From Marinobacter salexigens (GTDB lineage: Bacteria; Pseudomonadota; Gammaproteobacteria; Pseudomonadales; Oleiphilaceae): 64,000 bases of DNA. The stretch covers positions 1 to 64,000 of the forward strand of contig NZ_NIHC01000004.1 of the NCBI RefSeq assembly GCF_002806945.1, in the 5' to 3' direction. How positions within the stretch are numbered: position 1 is the stretch's first letter; every line of letters starts with the position of its first letter. Position numbers and translations under genes: made by a program. Under the pieces are notes generated by a model. The model ran no database searches. It worked only from the letters and a program-made list of their open reading frames with translations, and was not told the DNA's origin. This document shows, piece by piece, positions 61,317 through 64,000 of the stretch.

Positions 61317-63071
61317 ATGCTATCACTTGATCAATTTTTGAAATCGGGACGGATTCGGCTGCTGGGGCTGCTGCTTGTGTTGTGGCCATCTTTGGGTCTG
61401 GCCCAGCAGGTTGAGGTTCGCGTTAAAGGCGACTATCCGGACCTCAAGGAAAACGCCGAAGCCTTTATTGGTGAAGTAGAAGGTCGCAGTGCTGGCAACC
61501 TCCGCCACTATGCATCAACGGCTGTCAGCCAGGCGAGCAAGGGTCTGCGAGCGCTGGGTTATTACAGCCCAACTGTGGAATGGCAAGTGGAAGAAGGCGA
61601 CTCAGAAGAAACGGCGCGCCTGATTGTGGAAATAACCCCCGGTGATCCGGTGCGCATCAAATCCCGCAGGGTTGAAATCCTCGGGGCTGCTGCGACAGAT
61701 CCAAGTTTTACTGACAACCTGCCTGCGCACCCTGCGGAAGGCGATATCCTGGACCATGGTGAATACACCAGCCTTCGAAATACCCTGCAAACCCGTGCCC
61801 GGCGTAGGGGCTACTTTGATGGCAGGCTGGTTACCCGCACTCTGGAGGTGGATCCGGAAGCCCGGGAAGCCAATATTACATTGGTGTTTGAAAGTGGAGA
61901 GAGGTATCGGCTGGGAGCGGTTACGTTTGAAGAAGGGCACTGGTTTGAAACCCGCCTGCTGCATCAGTTCGTGACCTTTGAGCCCGGCATTCCCTACCAC
62001 TCGGATGAAATTGCAAAGCTAAACAGCGACCTGCTGGGTAGTGGTTATTTCTCGGGTGTGGATATTGATGCAGCGCCCTCGAGCGCTGAGGACGGCGTTA
62101 TCCCGGTGCGTATAAACCTTACCCGGCGTGATAGCCGTTCCATCGCCACCGGCCTTGGGTTTTCCACGGATGTGGGCCCACGCTTCCGGGGCACCTGGCG
62201 GGAGCACTGGATCAATCCCATGGGCCACACGCGAGGGGCAGAGACAGAACTGTCCGGGCCCAGGCAAAACGTGAGTGGCTGGTACGAACTGCCGCTGGAC
62301 CCACCGATGACAGATCTGATCCGTTTTACCACTGGCTACCAGCGTGAAGATATCGAGAATATTGAATCAGAGCTCCTGACATTTGGACAGCAGTGGCAGC
62401 ATCAACTCGATAATGAGTGGCTGCAGGTGTTGTCTCTGCGCTGGGAAGGCGAGCGCTATAATATTGGCAATGATGAAAAAGGAACCAGTTCCTTGTTGCT
62501 TCCGGGCATAGGTTATTCCAAATTGCACGCCAACTCGCCACTGGACCCATCCAGAGGTTACCGTTTGCAGATTAACGTTACGGGCACCCACCAGGCAATG
62601 CTTTCCACCGTGGATATCTTGCATGTGAACGCCATTGCCAAGGGCTTGTTTACGCTGGCAGGCAAGCACCGCTTTTTATCACGACTGCAGATTGGGGGTG
62701 TGGGCACTAACCGGTTTGAAGATGTGCCGCCTTCTTTGCGTTTCTTTGCGGGCGGTGACCAGAGTGTGCGGGGCTACGCATACCAGAGTCTCTCCCCGGA
62801 AAACGAGAACGGTGTTCCGGTTGGGGGGCGTTACACGTTAGTGGGCAGCGCGGAATATCAGTATCAGTTCGCAGACAAGTGGCGTGCGGCATTGTTTGTC
62901 GATCATGGTAACGCGATCAATGATCTGTTTGACCCGCTGGTTACGGGTGTAGGCACGGGTATTCGCTGGGTCAGCCCGCTGGGGCCCTTGCGACTGGACA
63001 TTGCCAAGGGCCTGAACCCTGAGTTTGGTGGCGAGTGGCGGATACACTTCTCTATGGGGCCTGAGTTGTGA
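61317..63071 (+). CDS. tamA: Translocation and assembly module outer-membrane protein TamA
   Basis: 584 residues. A signal peptide ends near GLAQ. Three POTRA domains follow (to about 265; GYYSPTVEW, RGYFDGRLV, GSGYFSGVDI). The C-terminal 16-strand barrel has family segments SLRFFAGGDQSVRGYAYQSL and GPLRLDIAKGL. It works with TamB in outer-membrane protein or phospholipid transport. Its stop overlaps the tamB GTG start. Confidence 0.95.
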   Translation: MLSLDQFLKSGRIRLLGLLLVLWPSLGLAQQVEVRVKGDYPDLKENAEAFIGEVEGRSAGNLRHYASTAVSQASKGLRALGYYSPTVEWQVEEGDSEETARLIVEITPGDPVRIKSRRVEILGAAATDPSFTDNLPAHPAEGDILDHGEYTSLRNTLQTRARRRGYFDGRLVTRTLEVDPEAREANITLVFESGERYRLGAVTFEEGHWFETRLLHQFVTFEPGIPYHSDEIAKLNSDLLGSGYFSGVDIDAAPSSAEDGVIPVRINLTRRDSRSIATGLGFSTDVGPRFRGTWREHWINPMGHTRGAETELSGPRQNVSGWYELPLDPPMTDLIRFTTGYQREDIENIESELLTFGQQWQHQLDNEWLQVLSLRWEGERYNIGNDEKGTSSLLLPGIGYSKLHANSPLDPSRGYRLQINVTGTHQAMLSTVDILHVNAIAKGLFTLAGKHRFLSRLQIGGVGTNRFEDVPPSLRFFAGGDQSVRGYAYQSLSPENENGVPVGGRYTLVGSAEYQYQFADKWRAALFVDHGNAINDLFDPLVTGVGTGIRWVSPLGPLRLDIAKGLNPEFGGEWRIHFSMGPEL

Positions 63072-64000
63072 CAGACGTGCATAAAGGCAGCGAGAAAACC
63101 AATAGCGCAAAGCCGCCTCAGCGTAAGCGTGCGCACCGCCTTCGGTTCTGGATACTGTTGCTTCTTGGGTTGTTGGTGCTCCTTCCAATCGTGCTGGTGG
63201 CGGCGATTCTGCTGGCACTGCGTTCAGAGGCGGGCACCGCCTGGGTCATTGAGCAGATCCCCGGGCTGGAAGCAGTTAATGACCATGGCTCGCTGTTCGG
63301 AACCTGGCAGGCAGATAGGGTCAAGTGGCGCGGTTACGGTGTGGAAGTGGAGGTTGAGAGCCCGCAAATAGATTGGTCGCCCTCTTGCCTTTTTGATCTG
63401 CAACTCTGCCTTGAAACCCTTCATCTTGATCGGCTGGACGTGAATGTGCAGCCCTCTGACGATCAGCAGGCGTCCTCGGGCGATATCACTTTGCCGGGTG
63501 TTGAATTGCCGCTGGCGTTGCGAATCAAGGATGTGCGGCTGGGCAGGTTCAACTTCAATGGCAACAAGGTTTGGGACACATTTGAACTGGATGCCGGAGG
63601 TTCAGGCGCCGATTGGGAGATGGAGCGCGTTTACTACCAGCGCGATGACTACACAGTGGCGGCCTCCGGGCGCCTGACTACTCGTCGGGACTGGCCGGTT
63701 AACCTCCAGGTGACTACAAATTTACCTCCGCCCTATGGTCCCGACTGGACGATTGATTTGACGCTTTCCGGCAGCGTGCGGGATCTGACTCTTGCAGGTA
63801 ATAGCCGCGGTTATCTCAACGCTGCGCTGGAAGGAAAGCTGGAGCCATTGGCCAGCAGCTTGCCTGCGCGTCTGCGGGTTACCTCGCAAGAGTTTCGTGC
63901 GGTGGAATCTTTACCCGACACACTAGTGTTGGAAAACTGGAGTGTTGAGTCCAGGGGCAGCTTGAAGAATGGCTTCAAAACACAAGGTAAGGCCAGGTTG
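63068..64000 (+). CDS. tamB: Translocation and assembly module inner-membrane protein TamB (5' part only)
   Basis: Open from GTG 63068 to the window end (311 codons, no stop). The start lies within the tamA stop (GTGA), implying coupling. A basic N-terminus (KPPQRKRAHRLRF) precedes one membrane helix (WILLLLGLLVLLPIVLVAAILLAL), then the TamB-type periplasmic beta-strand region (GTAWVIEQIPGLEAVNDHGSLFGTWQADRVKWRG). The full protein is normally over 1200 residues and bridges both membranes with an extended hydrophobic groove. Confidence 0.93.
   Translation, partial: MTDVHKGSEKTNSAKPPQRKRAHRLRFWILLLLGLLVLLPIVLVAAILLALRSEAGTAWVIEQIPGLEAVNDHGSLFGTWQADRVKWRGYGVEVEVESPQIDWSPSCLFDLQLCLETLHLDRLDVNVQPSDDQQASSGDITLPGVELPLALRIKDVRLGRFNFNGNKVWDTFELDAGGSGADWEMERVYYQRDDYTVAASGRLTTRRDWPVNLQVTTNLPPPYGPDWTIDLTLSGSVRDLTLAGNSRGYLNAALEGKLEPLASSLPARLRVTSQEFRAVESLPDTLVLENWSVESRGSLKNGFKTQGKARL

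Overview
The window looks like chromosomal DNA of a marine gammaproteobacterium, most likely Marinobacter or a close relative. The basis is gene content and protein resemblance: a MvaT-type H-NS protein, high-molecular-weight FabG, GspN/C/D, the fxsA-groESL order, TamAB and Pseudomonas-like tRNAs. No database search was possible, so the genus is an inference.

Layout. 1-11.9 kb is a surface-polysaccharide cluster: a GT4 glycosyltransferase, a PglC-like phosphoglycosyl transferase, a PLP enzyme, a GNAT, an ATP-grasp ligase, a DegT aminotransferase, Ugd, NagB and a PglF/WbpM-type dehydratase. A toxin-antitoxin patch (7.3-8.9 kb) interrupts it. The patch holds DUF4160/DUF2442, a decayed MqsR-MqsA-SecB-like (TAC-type) locus and a fragment of a second ugd. 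12-16 kb has a beta-CASP nuclease, mvaT, and a PAS-GGEEF cyclase next to a REC-CheC regulator. 16-20.8 kb has a secreted protein of unknown function, sbcB and a TPR protein. 20.9-24.2 kb is a second toxin-antitoxin patch: a gutted brnT with intact brnA, DUF2281, pRiA4b-ORF3 with HicB, and HigBA.

24.3-29.1 kb is flagellar (two divergent flagellins, flaG, fliD, fliS) with good sigma-28 promoters. 29.3-37.3 kb carries an intact brnTA, argG, an AraC regulator, a REC protein with a degenerate GGDEF domain, yajQ, ampG, an atl gene and hipBA. 37.3-50.3 kb is mostly core: an SDR, fxsA, groESL with a sigma-32 promoter, gspNCD, an M48 peptidase with lemA, a GGDEF-EAL protein and sodB. 50.4-64 kb holds purEK, a coiled-coil membrane protein, a lipoprotein, tRNAs Val-Asp-Val, fabG4 divergent from a FadI-like thiolase, tRNA-fMet, an M24 peptidase, a voltage-sensor-like membrane protein, tamA and the start of tamB.

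Three themes stand out. First, toxin-antitoxin loci are dense, and several have lost or truncated the toxin while the antitoxin survives. Second, a family of long palindromes (about 110-185 bp) has a conserved centre but arms that differ between copies while staying complementary within each copy. Third, c-di-GMP/chemotaxis signalling genes recur (cyclase, REC-CheC, degenerate GGDEF, EAL, YajQ) around the flagellar genes. No CRISPR array, IS transposase or prophage was seen.
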